DNA from: an uncultured Bacilli bacterium
GTDB taxonomy: Bacteria > Bacillota_I > Bacilli_A > RF39 > UBA660
Direction: 5' to 3'
Assembly (NCBI GenBank): GCA_934168005.1
Contig: CAKPMN010000003.1
Coordinates: forward strand, 5,070-69,069
DNA length: 64,000 bases
Part shown: positions 11,084 to 19,034 of the stretch, piece by piece
How positions within the stretch are numbered: the first letter of the stretch is position 1
How the letters are laid out: every line of letters starts with the position of its first letter
Position numbers and translations under genes: made by a program
Notes under the pieces: generated by a model
The model's database searches: none
Told to the model about the DNA's origin: nothing
Seen by the model: the letters and a program-made list of their open reading frames with translations, nothing else

Positions 11084-11713
11084 ATGTATATAACATTAGT
11101 AATAAAAACATTTATTTTGTATTTTTTTATTGTTTTAGTTTATAGAATAATGGGAAAAAAAGAGGTTGGAGAATTAAGCATAATTGATCTTATTGTTACT
11201 ATACTAATTGCTGAACTAGCTGCTATTAGTATAGAAAACTATAAAAGTTCTATACTTATTTCAATACTTCCAATAGTTGTTTTGGTAATCATTCAGATTT
11301 CTTTAAGTTATCTAAGTATTAAATCAAATGGCATCAGGAATTTTATTGATGGGAAACCTAGTGTTATTATAAAAAATGGTAAAATTAATTTTTCTTTAAT
11401 GAATAAAATTAGGTATAGTTTAGATGACTTATTGAGTCAATTACGAGATAAAGAAATAAGAAGTCTAGATGAAGTTGAGTATGCAGTATTAGAAAACAGT
11501 GGAACATTATCTGTTTTTAAAAGTGGTAAAGATTATCCGATGCCTCTTATATTAGATGGTCAAATTGATTATGATACACTAAATGAAATTAATAAAACTG
11601 AATCGTGGTTGTATAGTCTTTTAAAGAAAAAAACATTATTAGTAGAAGATATTTTCTATGCTTTTTATAAAAATAACCAATTATATATAATTAAAAAGAG
11701 TGAAGTCATATAA
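11084..11713 (+). CDS. DUF421 (YetF-like) membrane protein
   Basis: A 209-residue protein with three N-terminal membrane segments (residues about 4-26, 35-52, 56-76) followed by a cytoplasmic DUF421 domain. The typical features are the sequence YRIMGKKEVGELSIIDLIV, the RNFIDGKPSVIIKNGKI block, and the loop SLDEVEYAVLENSGTLSVF. In B. subtilis, YetF-family proteins include spore-associated SpoVAEa/2Duf-type relatives and general envelope proteins; no specific role can be assigned here. AGGTGAT lies before the ATG. Confidence 0.85.
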   Translation: MYITLVIKTFILYFFIVLVYRIMGKKEVGELSIIDLIVTILIAELAAISIENYKSSILISILPIVVLVIIQISLSYLSIKSNGIRNFIDGKPSVIIKNGKINFSLMNKIRYSLDDLLSQLRDKEIRSLDEVEYAVLENSGTLSVFKSGKDYPMPLILDGQIDYDTLNEINKTESWLYSLLKKKTLLVEDIFYAFYKNNQLYIIKKSEVI

Positions 11714-11770
11714 CTGTTTTACATTTTTATAATTTTTTGTTATAATGATAAAAATAGAAAGTGGTGGCTT

Positions 11771-12289
11771 ATGGATAATCAAAAAGATATTTTTGGAAGA
11801 GATTTAAGTGAATTAGAAAATAATAATACACAAAATATTTCTAATACAAGTCAAGAAAATAGTTATATTCAAGTAGAACAACCTGTAATTAATCAACAAA
11901 CAACTCAAACACCAATTTCACAAGTTCCTCAAAATCAAGGAATTTTTGTACAAAATGGTGCACAAACTGTAGAATCTACTAATCAAGATGTTAATACGCA
12001 AAATGTTGTAGAAGAAGTAGTTGAAAAACCAACTAGTGTTGTAGAGTTTGTTGATCCAAATATAAGTGTGAAAGATGATAGTTATAATGAGATGCCTTTT
12101 GTTGGTGTTAATCAAAGTGATATGACTGTAACAGAAGAAAATATAATGGATAAACAAATAGAAGTTAATGATAATATGAAGCCAGTAGAAGAAGTTGTTG
12201 ATGAGAATTCTGGATTAAAATTTTTATTAGTTATTGGGATAATTTTAGCAATTGCTATTATTTTATTACCTGTATTTTTAAAATTATAA
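11771..12289 (+). CDS. hypothetical single-pass membrane protein
   Basis: 172 residues. The first 140 residues are low-complexity, rich in Gln, Asn, Thr, Val and Glu, with no predicted fold; a hydrophobic segment of about 20 residues (FLLVIGIILAIAIILLPVFL) closes the protein, so it is probably tail-anchored. GTGGTGG precedes the ATG. No family is recognised. The low-complexity region makes similarity searches unreliable, but reading frame and ribosome site support a gene. Confidence 0.65.
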   Translation: MDNQKDIFGRDLSELENNNTQNISNTSQENSYIQVEQPVINQQTTQTPISQVPQNQGIFVQNGAQTVESTNQDVNTQNVVEEVVEKPTSVVEFVDPNISVKDDSYNEMPFVGVNQSDMTVTEENIMDKQIEVNDNMKPVEEVVDENSGLKFLLVIGIILAIAIILLPVFLKL

Positions 12290-12316
12290 AAGAAGTACAT
12301 TGTACTTCTTTTATTT
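12287..12316. terminator. bidirectional terminator
   Basis: Stem AAAGAAGTAC / GTACTTCTTT with a 3-base loop and T-run between convergent genes. Confidence 0.8.
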
Positions 12317-12613
12317 TTGGATTGATAACTCTATTATTTTATTAATGTCATCATCATTTTCTTTAATATTCTTATGTAACTCATTACATTTATCGCACTT
12401 ATATATTATTTTATAAGTATCTTTGAATTTTTCTATACCTATAGGTCTTAATAATCCTTTGCACTTATTCATCCTATCTCCAGGATTTATATCTACATGT
12501 TTAGAAAATAAACAATAAGGACAGTGATCTCTTGCTGTATATGATGATTTATCTACATGTTTTCCACAGTTTTCGCAAATAAATTCTTCATTAATCATAT
12601 TAAATTTTTTCAT
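12311..12613 (-). CDS. RNHCP domain protein
   Basis: A 100-residue zinc-ribbon-like protein with cysteine pairs CENCG, CPYC and CDKC. The stretch ARDHCPYCLFSKHVD matches the RNHCP family (named for a conserved Arg-Asn-His-Cys-Pro), here with Asp replacing Asn. These proteins are small, presumably nucleic-acid-related, and not characterised. Upstream on the minus strand GGTGATT precedes the ATG. Its 3' end lies in the shared terminator. Confidence 0.8.
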   Translation of the reverse strand: MKKFNMINEEFICENCGKHVDKSSYTARDHCPYCLFSKHVDINPGDRMNKCKGLLRPIGIEKFKDTYKIIYKCDKCNELHKNIKENDDDINKIIELSIQK

Positions 12614-12691
12614 AAAATCACCAAAAAAATTATATCATAAGTCCATAAAAAAACAAAATGTATGATATAATATTTTTAATGTGGTGATATT

Positions 12692-13414
12692 ATGAAGTAT
12701 GAGATTAAAATAAATGAATTTGAAGGACCTCTTGACTTACTTCTTCATTTAATAAAATCTTCTGATATGAATATTTTTGATATAAATCTAGCAGTTATAA
12801 CTAATCAATATTTAGATTATATTGAGGCTATGGAAGAAATGAATTTAAATGTTGCAAGTGAATATTTAGTTATGGCGGCAGAACTAATAGAAATAAAATC
12901 TTCTATACTTCTTCCAAAACCAGTTATAGAGGAAGATTCTTATGAAGAAGATCCAAGAGAAGCTTTAATTGAAAGATTGCTTGATTACAAAAAGTATAAA
13001 GAAGTTACTTCTTCATTTAAAGAGTTAGAAGAAAAAAGAAATCAAGTATATACAAAATGTCCTGAAAATTTGAAAGCTTATACAAATTATGATATTGATA
13101 CAATGAGTAATATTGATTTATCAATGTTAGTTGAAGCTCTTAATAAATTTTTAGAAAGAAAAGAAGAAGAAAAGCCACTTCATACAACTGTTACTACAAA
13201 AGAATATTCTGTTAAAGAAAGAAGTAGAGAAATAAGATCTTTACTCCATCAAAAGAAAAAACTATCATTCAATGAATTATTTGATATACCAAGAAAAGAT
13301 TATGTTATAGTTACATTTTTATCCATTCTTAGTATGTGTAAAAAAAGTGAGATAGAAATTAAGCAGGAAAATAATTTTGATGATATTTATTTAAGCCTAA
13401 GGAGTGATGATTAA
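12692..13414 (+). CDS. scpA: segregation and condensation protein A
   Basis: The kleisin subunit of the SMC-ScpA-ScpB condensin complex, which organises and segregates the chromosome. The 240-residue chain starts with the typical YEIKINEFEGPLDLLLHLI, contains NQYLDYIEAME and the conserved ASEYLVMAAELIEIKS, and ends in a winged helix that contacts the SMC head. It overlaps scpB by one base (ATGA type), the usual operon arrangement. GTGGTGAT precedes the ATG. Confidence 0.96.
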   Translation: MKYEIKINEFEGPLDLLLHLIKSSDMNIFDINLAVITNQYLDYIEAMEEMNLNVASEYLVMAAELIEIKSSILLPKPVIEEDSYEEDPREALIERLLDYKKYKEVTSSFKELEEKRNQVYTKCPENLKAYTNYDIDTMSNIDLSMLVEALNKFLERKEEEKPLHTTVTTKEYSVKERSREIRSLLHQKKKLSFNELFDIPRKDYVIVTFLSILSMCKKSEIEIKQENNFDDIYLSLRSDD

Positions 13415-13974
13415 TGAAAACTGGTGTTTTAGAAGGCTTACTTTTCATAGTTGGAGAAGATGGTCTTGATATAAAACAAGTTGAAGATACATTGGAGTGT
13501 TCTTATGAAGATGTAAAAAAGATGATAGGTGAACTTTGTAATATATATAATGATGAAAAGAGAGGATTAAAATTAGTTGTATATGGCAATAGACTTAAGC
13601 TTACCACAAAGCCAGAACATAGAAAGTTTTATGAAAAATTAGCAGCAGATGATGATTCATATTTATCACAAGCAGCTTTAGAAACTCTTGCAATAATTGC
13701 TTATAATGAACCTATAACTTGTATAAAGATAGATGAGATAAGAGGAGTAAGCAGTAGACATATGGTTAGAAAACTTATTTCCAAAAATTTAATTAAAGAG
13801 GTTGGCAAATCAGATTTACCAGGTCGACCTTTAATGTATGGTGTTACAGATGAGTTTTTAGACCATTTTGGTTTATCTGCAACAAGTGAACTTCCAGAAT
13901 TAAAAGAAGTTGAATTAACCAAGGAAGATGAAGATTTATATCAAACTAGGTATAACGATGAAAAAGAAAATTAG
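13414..13974 (+). CDS. scpB: segregation and condensation protein B
   Basis: Winged-helix dimer that binds ScpA in the condensin complex. 186 residues, starting with LEGLLFIVGEDGLDIKQVE; the core AALETLAIIAYNEPITCIKIDEIRGV and the GRPLMYGVTDEFLDHFGL motif are characteristic. Translationally coupled to scpA. No SMC gene is in the window. Confidence 0.96.
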   Translation: MKTGVLEGLLFIVGEDGLDIKQVEDTLECSYEDVKKMIGELCNIYNDEKRGLKLVVYGNRLKLTTKPEHRKFYEKLAADDDSYLSQAALETLAIIAYNEPITCIKIDEIRGVSSRHMVRKLISKNLIKEVGKSDLPGRPLMYGVTDEFLDHFGLSATSELPELKEVELTKEDEDLYQTRYNDEKEN

Positions 13975-14047
13975 TTTATATAAATATAATTGAATATTAA
14001 TTATTAATTGTGTTAAAGATGTGATATAACATTAACAAGGTGATTTT

Positions 14048-14440
14048 ATGAGTATTAGAATTGTACCAATGGATTTAAATAATTCAGAGTTTTTAGGAAA
14101 AGTTATTCCACAAATTCAAAATGATTATTTTGTCAATTATTTAAATAATGACGGATGGTATAAATATCAAAAGTCAGGTATTGAAGCAGAAAATGGAGAT
14201 TTATTATTATTTCAAATAAATAATTTAATTATTGCTTCAGCTATATATGACATGCCTATGTGTAAGATAAACCAATTTATTGTACGAAAAGGAACAGTTA
14301 AAGTATTTAAACCTATTGATAAAAATGAATTTCAAAATATATTTGATGATTTTAAAAGATTTAGTAATGCAAAATATATATTTAAACCTACCAAAGAGCA
14401 AATGGATTTATTGACAAAAAGAATGGATGTTATTGAATAA
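14048..14440 (+). CDS. hypothetical protein, 130 aa
   Basis: A soluble protein starting MSIRIVPMDLNNSE. The segment ENGDLLLFQINNLIIASAIYD followed by beta-strand-rich sequence is loosely reminiscent of small PUA/ASCH-like barrels, but I cannot assign it. It lies 73 bases after scpB, with AAGGTGAT before the ATG, and before tRNA-Leu. Function unknown. Confidence 0.65.
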   Translation: MSIRIVPMDLNNSEFLGKVIPQIQNDYFVNYLNNDGWYKYQKSGIEAENGDLLLFQINNLIIASAIYDMPMCKINQFIVRKGTVKVFKPIDKNEFQNIFDDFKRFSNAKYIFKPTKEQMDLLTKRMDVIE

Positions 14441-14509
14441 AATATAAATAGTATAAAAAATCATTATATCTTTTTAAAAAATTATGATATAATGATGTTG
14501 TACTCTTTT

Positions 14510-14595
14510 GCCAGCCTGGCGGAATGGTAGACGCAGCAGACTCAAAATCTGCCGGTAGCAATACTGTGAGGGTTCAAGTCCCTTGGCTGGTACCA
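14510..14595 (+). tRNA. tRNA-Leu (anticodon CAA)
   Basis: 86-nt tRNA with a long variable arm and encoded CCA. The anticodon stem GCAGA/TCTGC encloses the loop CTCAAAA, giving anticodon CAA (codon TTG). Acceptor arms GCCAGCC and GGCTGGT pair with a G-T at the first position. A TATAAT lies at 14488-14493, 16 bases upstream, as likely -10. Confidence 0.97.
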
Positions 14596-14632
14596 ATGAC
14601 AAATTTGTTCGTTTATTCGGACTTTTAATGTG

Positions 14633-14662
14633 AAATCAATCATATTTGATTGATTTTTTTTT
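14633..14662 (+). terminator. terminator after tRNA-Leu
   Basis: Stem AAATCAATCA / TGATTGATTT with a 4-base loop and T-run. The rest of the gap up to 14830 is AT-rich with nothing recognisable. Confidence 0.85.
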
Positions 14663-14830
14663 ATAAAAAAATAACGTAATATTTATTCGTTCTTTTTCTT
14701 AAATTGAAATTACAAAAAAGAATTATTTGTTAGTTAAAACAAGTTTATTCAATTTAAATATTATAAATAAAACTTTTTTTATATATTTTACAACTATATT
14801 TTATTATGTTATTTTTTTATTGGTGATATC

Positions 14831-14953
14831 ATGCACATAAGACAAGAAGAATTCCTAATGGAATATGTAAATTTAAAATTAATGGAATCATATTTGATTG
14901 AAGATATGATAATTATGCTTAATTCTTTAAATTTATCTATAAATGTGTTATAA
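14831..14953 (+). CDS. possible small protein, 40 aa
   Basis: Short frame starting MHIRQEEFLMEYVNLKLMES with TTGGTGAT upstream, the same ribosome site style as many genes here. It fills the gap between tRNA-Leu and thiI and stops 24 bases before thiI. The helical, acidic/hydrophobic pattern has some resemblance to very short regulatory peptides of the Spo0E type, but the SQELD-like signature is not present. May be a real microprotein or chance. Confidence 0.35.
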   Translation: MHIRQEEFLMEYVNLKLMESYLIEDMIIMLNSLNLSINVL

Positions 14954-14977
14954 TTTATTTCAAAAAAGAGGTGTAGT

Positions 14978-16156
14978 ATGGAACAAGTTATAATGATTAA
15001 ATATGGTGAATTAACTACTAAGAAAGCTAATCGCAAATTTTTTATCAATACATTAAATACGAATATACTTAAATTATTAAATGGACTTGATATAAAAATC
15101 AAAAAAGATAGAGTTCGTATGTATATTGAGTGCGATAAATCAATACTGGATGAAGTTGTTATGAGACTTAAAAAGGTTTTTGGATTACATGGTATAGTAA
15201 TATGCCATAAAGTAGATAATAATATAGAAGCAATAGAACAAATGGCTTTAAAGTTAGTAAAAGAAAAAGACTATAAATCTTTTAAAGTTGAAACTAAAAG
15301 AGCTGATAAAGATTTTCCTATACATAGTCAAGATATGAATAGAAGAATAGGTGGACTTATTTTAAAAAATACTGATTTAAAAGTTGATGTTCATAATCCT
15401 GATTGCTTACTTCATATAGAAATAAGAAAAGAAGGAGTTTTTCTTTATACTAACGAAATTCCAGGGATAGGTGGATATCCTGTTGGAATCCAAGGTAAAG
15501 GATTACTTATGTTATCTGGAGGAATAGATTCTCCTGTTGCTGGATATCTTGCTTTAAAAAGAGGTGTTGATATAGATTGCTTATATTTTGAATCACCACC
15601 TCATACAAGTATAGAAGCTAAAAATAAAGTAAAAGAATTAGCTAGAATAATAAATGAATATTCTTCTAATATTCACTTAATAGTAGTTCCTTTTACTAAC
15701 ATCCAAGAAGCTATTTATAAAAATGTTCCTGATAGTTATATTATTACCATTATGCGTAGAATGATGTATCGTATAGGTGAAAAGATAGCTTTAAAAAATA
15801 AATGTAAAATTTTAATAAATGGTGAAAGCATAGGACAAGTTGCCAGTCAAACATTAACTAGTATGAGTGTTATAAATGAAGTTGTTAAAATGCCTGTTAT
15901 AAGACCAGTTGCTTGTATGGATAAATTAGAAATAATTGATATTGCAAATAAAATAGGAACTTACGAAACAAGTATTTTACCATATGAAGATTGTTGTACA
16001 ATCTTTTTACCAAAACATCCTGTTATAAATCCAGATTTAAAGAAATGTATAGAAGCTGAATCTAGGTTTGATTACATTAGTTTAATAGATGAAGCTGTTG
16101 ATAATGTAGAAGTTATTAAAAATTTAGATCTTAAAAATTTTGAAGATTATTTATAA
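14978..16156 (+). CDS. thiI: tRNA 4-thiouridine synthetase ThiI
   Basis: Adenylates U8 of tRNA and transfers sulfur to form 4-thiouridine. 392 residues: N-terminal ferredoxin-like domain (MIKYGELTTKKANRKFF), THUMP domain to about residue 165, and a PP-loop ATPase with SGGIDSPVAG at about 180-189. There is no C-terminal rhodanese domain, as in Bacillus ThiI, so a separate cysteine desulfurase would donate sulfur; none is seen nearby. AGAGGTG precedes the ATG. The following SASP gene could receive read-through from thiI since no clear terminator separates them. Confidence 0.95.
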   Translation: MEQVIMIKYGELTTKKANRKFFINTLNTNILKLLNGLDIKIKKDRVRMYIECDKSILDEVVMRLKKVFGLHGIVICHKVDNNIEAIEQMALKLVKEKDYKSFKVETKRADKDFPIHSQDMNRRIGGLILKNTDLKVDVHNPDCLLHIEIRKEGVFLYTNEIPGIGGYPVGIQGKGLLMLSGGIDSPVAGYLALKRGVDIDCLYFESPPHTSIEAKNKVKELARIINEYSSNIHLIVVPFTNIQEAIYKNVPDSYIITIMRRMMYRIGEKIALKNKCKILINGESIGQVASQTLTSMSVINEVVKMPVIRPVACMDKLEIIDIANKIGTYETSILPYEDCCTIFLPKHPVINPDLKKCIEAESRFDYISLIDEAVDNVEVIKNLDLKNFEDYL

Positions 16157-16180
16157 CCAAAAATTGCCAATAAAAAAATA

Positions 16181-16209
16181 GTATATAAAATATCTCCCGA
16201 CGCATGTTA
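16181..16209 (+). promoter_or_regulatory. sigma-G-like promoter of SASP gene 1
   Basis: GTATA (16181-16185), 17-bp spacer, CATGTTA (16203-16209), matching the forespore sigma-G consensus GHATR / CATNNTA. The same arrangement is seen before the second SASP gene and before spoVAC. Confidence 0.7.
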
Positions 16210-16223
16210 TTAGTGTACGGGAG
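16194..16223 (+). promoter_or_regulatory. inverted repeat covering the SASP1 ribosome binding site
   Basis: CTCCCG (16194-16199) is the exact complement of CGGGAG (16218-16223), which contains most of the ribosome binding site GGGAGGTG. In a transcript reading through from thiI the site would be paired. A transcript starting about 7 bases after CATGTTA would lack the first arm and leave the site free. Confidence 0.6.
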
Positions 16224-16233
16224 GTGAAAACGT

Positions 16234-16440
16234 ATGAAAAATTCTATGAACAAATTTGCAGTTCCAGGAGCTAAACAAGCTATTGAAAAAATGAAATATG
16301 AAATAGCTTCAGAACTTGGAGTAAATATGGGACCTGATGCTACTAGCCGTGCTAACGGATCTGTTGGTGGTGAAATCACTAAGAGATTAGTTCAAATGGG
16401 TGAACAACATTTAGGTGGTTCAAACTATCAAACTAAATAG
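16234..16440 (+). CDS. alpha/beta-type small acid-soluble spore protein
   Basis: DNA-saturating protein of the spore core, 68 residues. It has the conserved first block with the germination protease site ([13 protein letters not shown], cleavage expected within EIASE) and the second DNA-binding block [25 protein letters not shown] precedes the ATG. The N-terminal [15 protein letters not shown] segment and size fit the family. Made in the forespore, as the sigma-G-like promoter suggests. A paralogue follows 79 bases downstream. Confidence 0.96.
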   Translation: MKNSMNKFAVPGAKQAIEKMKYEIASELGVNMGPDATSRANGSVGGEITKRLVQMGEQHLGGSNYQTK

Positions 16441-16447
16441 TTAATTA

Positions 16448-16470
16448 AGACAGTTTATCTGTCTTTTTTA
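16448..16470 (+). terminator. terminator after SASP gene 1
   Basis: AGACAG / CTGTCT stem, 5-base loop, T-run. Confidence 0.85.
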
Positions 16471-16471
16471 T

Positions 16472-16500
16472 GTATATAAAAACTTTTTTAGTAAATAATA
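16472..16500 (+). promoter_or_regulatory. sigma-G-like promoter of SASP gene 2
   Basis: GTATA (16472-16476), 17-bp spacer, AATAATA (16494-16500), one mismatch from CATNNTA. Confidence 0.6.
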
Positions 16501-16519
16501 TAAATGGGAGGTAAGTTTT

Positions 16520-16711
16520 ATGAATCAAAATAAATTTGTTGTTCCAGGAAGTAAAAATGCAATTGAAAATATGAAATATGAAATTGCTAAAGAATTTGGA
16601 ATAACTTTAGGTGCAGAAACATCTTCTAGATTAAACGGTAGTGTTGGTGGAGAAATCACAAAGCGTTTAGTCAGATTAGGTGAACAAAGTTTAGAAAACA
16701 GAAATTATTAA
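16520..16711 (+). CDS. alpha/beta-type small acid-soluble spore protein, second copy
   Basis: 63-residue paralogue of the preceding gene with [20 protein letters not shown] and [20 protein letters not shown]. The protease site reads EIAKE, with Lys where the family and its neighbour have Ser; this may alter cleavage by the germination protease Gpr. GGGAGGT precedes the ATG and has no sequestering arm like that of copy 1. Own promoter and terminator. Confidence 0.95.
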   Translation: MNQNKFVVPGSKNAIENMKYEIAKEFGITLGAETSSRLNGSVGGEITKRLVRLGEQSLENRNY

Positions 16712-16713
16712 AA

Positions 16714-16741
16714 GCAAAGTCTTAGGACTTTGTTTTTTTTA
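16714..16741 (+). terminator. terminator after SASP gene 2
   Basis: CAAAGTC / GACTTTG stem with 4-base loop and T-run. Confidence 0.85.
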
Positions 16742-16789
16742 TTGATTTAGTCTACAAAATAACTTAAAATATATTATAAGGTGTAACGT

Positions 16790-17011
16790 ATGAAGTTAAA
16801 GAATAATAAGGGTTTTGTAGTAACTGTAGTTTTATACTTTTTATTTATAGTTTACTTGGCTTTAATAGCCAATCTTTTGGCGCTTATGAGTATTAGAAGG
16901 CAAATATTAGATAAAATGAAAAGAGAAATACTTAATACTAGTTACGAAGAAATAGATGAATTTATAACTTATAAAGACACCGATATAGAAGAAAATGATA
17001 TGGATGAATAG
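16790..17011 (+). CDS. small membrane protein with prepilin-like N-terminus
   Basis: 73 residues: basic start MKLKNNKG, a long hydrophobic stretch FVVTVVLYFLFIVYLALIANL, then an amphipathic helix and acidic tail. The KG-F junction before the hydrophobic helix resembles a type IV prepilin peptidase site, but the usual Glu at position +5 is missing (Val instead), so the resemblance may be accidental. It lies between the SASP genes and gpsB. No family recognised. Confidence 0.6.
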   Translation: MKLKNNKGFVVTVVLYFLFIVYLALIANLLALMSIRRQILDKMKREILNTSYEEIDEFITYKDTDIEENDMDE

Positions 17012-17080
17012 AATTCCTTATACATTGACAAAATTCTAAAAATCTTATAAAATGATTGTAATAGTTGAGAGGTGATATGT

Positions 17081-17404
17081 GTGTATCAAGATAGAATATT
17101 ACTTACAGGTAAAGATATTTTAGAAAAAGATTTTAAAATTGATACAAGAGGTTATAGACCACAAGAGGTAGATAAGTTTTTGGATGTCATCATCAGAGAT
17201 TATGAAGAGTTTTTTGCCATAATCAAAGAAATTGAGAATGAAAAAAAAGATTTAATTGAAGAAAATATAAAATTAAAACAAGAGATAAGAAATTTAAAAA
17301 CTAAAATAGAAGTTTTAAGAGAAGATTCTGGTACTGATGTTAATAATGCAGATCTATTAAGAAGACTTTCTAATTTAGAAAAAATTATATATGGCAAAGA
17401 ATAA
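17081..17404 (+). CDS. gpsB: cell division adaptor GpsB
   Basis: GpsB is a small DivIVA-family protein that brings penicillin-binding proteins to the division site. 107 residues: the conserved N-terminal domain (DILEKDFKIDTRGYRPQEVDKFLD, split here) and a coiled coil to about residue 85, ending in a short C-terminal trimerisation helix. I chose GTG at 17081, preceded by GAGGTGAT; an earlier GTG at 17072 overlaps that site. rnpB follows directly, the same neighbour as in Bacillus. Confidence 0.93.
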   Translation: MYQDRILLTGKDILEKDFKIDTRGYRPQEVDKFLDVIIRDYEEFFAIIKEIENEKKDLIEENIKLKQEIRNLKTKIEVLREDSGTDVNNADLLRRLSNLEKIIYGKE

Positions 17405-17760
17405 TAATATTTTGACAAACGCTGCATTTTTTATAATGTAGAGGAAAGTCCATGCTCGCACTGTCTGAGATGATAGTAGTGTTCGTGCTTAGGGAAAAAA
17501 TAACCTAAGGTAAGTTTTACTTAACGGCTTCGAAATAACCTAAGTCTTTTGATATGGTTAGAGTAGATATAAAAGTGCCATAGTGACGAATAAGACAGAA
17601 ATGTTGGAAATGGAACGCGGTAAACCCCACGAGCGAGAAACCCAAATTTTGGTAGGGGAGCTTAAACGAAGGAATCAAACGGAGTTTAGGAAGGGAAACC
17701 TTAGATAAATGTTTGTCGCCTGGTAACAGGAACGGAACATGGCTTATAAAATATTATTTT
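17405..17760 (+). ncRNA. rnpB: RNase P RNA
   Basis: Catalytic RNA that matures tRNA 5' ends. Conserved blocks are visible: GAGGAAAGTCCATGCTCGC (around 17441), ACAGAAAT, GAACGCGGTAAACCCCACG with GAGCGAGAAACCCAAAT (around 17613-17646), and the 3' GGAACATGGCTTA. The first and last segments TAATATTTT and AAAATATTA can pair as helix P1. The block AACGCGGTAAACCCCACGAG matches Bacillus (type B) RNAs. It starts right after the gpsB stop codon. Ends are approximate, and the 3' T-run probably terminates it. Confidence 0.95.
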
Positions 17761-17783
17761 TTTTATTTGAAAGGAAGTGGCCA

Positions 17784-18263
17784 ATGAAAGAGATAGGCGA
17801 AGCTTTGAGGGAGCAACGCGAAAGCATTGGTATTACGATAGAAGAAGCGGCAGCAGATTTAAAACTTAAACCTAGCCAGATAGAAGACATAGAATCTGGA
17901 AATAAAGATGCGTTCCCTGATATTTTTTATTTAAAATACTTTATAAGGGATTACTCAAAGTATTTGGGTTTAAATTATGAAGATATGATAGATGAGTTTA
18001 ATGAATTTTTATTTGATTATACTTCAAAAATTAGCATTGATGATATAAAAAAAGCTCGTAAGCAGGTTGAACTTAATAAAGCAAAAGAGGAAAAGAGAAT
18101 AGCTTCACCTTATACGATGGAAAGAAAAAGAAAATATAATTATTCAAAAATATTATTTATAATTGTATTAATAATTTTAATTATTGGTGTTATATTTGTT
18201 GGAATTTCAAAAATTAATAATTCTAATAGTAATAATAACAATGTCGATAATATAATTAAATAG
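17784..18263 (+). CDS. RodZ-like helix-turn-helix membrane protein
   Basis: 159 residues starting MKEIGEALREQRESIGITIEE. The N-terminal 85 residues form the helix-turn-helix fold typical of RodZ (IEEAAADLKLKPSQIEDIES, then YLKYFIRDYSKYLGL). A basic linker leads to one membrane segment (about residues 122-143); the periplasmic domain is nearly absent. RodZ links MreB to the membrane. AAGGAAG precedes ATG 17784. The position directly before pgsA matches rodZ-pgsA order in Bacilli, supporting the call. The frame also extends back into rnpB, which is not coding. Confidence 0.85.
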   Translation: MKEIGEALREQRESIGITIEEAAADLKLKPSQIEDIESGNKDAFPDIFYLKYFIRDYSKYLGLNYEDMIDEFNEFLFDYTSKISIDDIKKARKQVELNKAKEEKRIASPYTMERKRKYNYSKILFIIVLIILIIGVIFVGISKINNSNSNNNNVDNIIK

Positions 18264-18271
18264 GAGGAAAT

Positions 18272-18898
18272 ATGAATACACCTAATAAAATTACTTTAAC
18301 TAGAATAATGTTATCTTTATTTATAATATTATTACTACTTTTTCCATTTGATGCGACAGGCATATCTATTCCACAACTTTTTATTAACGAATCAATAGTT
18401 GTAGATATCAGATATTTTATTGCAGGTGTTGTATTTATTATCGCATCACTTACAGATTTTGTGGATGGTTATTTAGCTAGAAAATATAATCAAGTAACAG
18501 ACTTTGGAAAAATGATTGATGCAATTGCTGATAAAGTTTTAGTAGATTCAATTTTAATAATTCTTGCATCAACAGGATTTATTTCAGCAGTAATTCCAGT
18601 TATTATTGTTGTAAGAGATATAGCTATTGATTCAATTAAAATGGTTGCTGGAAGTAAGGGAAACGTTGTAGCTGCAATAAAGACAGGAAAATATAAAACA
18701 GCTTGTCTTATGATTGGTATAACTTTAACTCTATTTTATAACTTGCCATTTGAACTATTAAATTTACGTGTTGCGGATGCATTTTTAGTAATAGCATGTG
18801 TTTTATCAATTATTTCTGGAATTCAGTATTATAATATGAATAAAAAATATATTTCAACAAAATCAGATGATTCAGAAAAAATAGAAATTGATTCTTAA
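18272..18898 (+). CDS. pgsA: phosphatidylglycerophosphate synthase
   Basis: Transfers phosphatidyl from CDP-diacylglycerol to glycerol-3-phosphate, the first committed step to phosphatidylglycerol. 208 residues with about five membrane segments. The CDP-alcohol phosphotransferase motif DG-x2-AR-x8-G-x3-D-x3-D is complete: DGYLAR, then DFGKMIDAIAD. The N-terminal MNTPNKITLTRI is typical. AGGAGG precedes the ATG and the RodZ-like gene lies 8 bases upstream. recA follows after a terminator, the same order as in Bacillus. Confidence 0.96.
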   Translation: MNTPNKITLTRIMLSLFIILLLLFPFDATGISIPQLFINESIVVDIRYFIAGVVFIIASLTDFVDGYLARKYNQVTDFGKMIDAIADKVLVDSILIILASTGFISAVIPVIIVVRDIAIDSIKMVAGSKGNVVAAIKTGKYKTACLMIGITLTLFYNLPFELLNLRVADAFLVIACVLSIISGIQYYNMNKKYISTKSDDSEKIEIDS

Positions 18899-18928
18899 GA
18901 ATTTGTTAAATCAAATTCTTTTTTTTGT
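18897..18928 (+). terminator. terminator after pgsA
   Basis: Stem AAGAATTTG / CAAATTCTT with T-run. Confidence 0.85.
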
Positions 18929-18951
18929 TAAAATATAGTTTCAAAATTATT

Positions 18952-18965
18952 CGAACAAATGTTTG
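18952..18965 (+). promoter_or_regulatory. LexA-type SOS box of recA
   Basis: CGAACAAATGTTTG, one mismatch from the Gram-positive LexA (DinR) box CGAACNNNNGTTCG, placed 9 bases before the recA -35. Confidence 0.75.
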
Positions 18966-18974
18966 CAAAAAGTG

Positions 18975-19003
18975 TTGACTTTGTAAAAATATTGATATAT
19001 ACT
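18975..19003 (+). promoter_or_regulatory. sigma-A promoter of recA
   Basis: TTGACT (18975-18980), 17-bp spacer, TATACT (18998-19003). Confidence 0.75.
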
Positions 19004-19034
19004 TAATTTGTAACGATGTTAGGAGGATAAAAAC

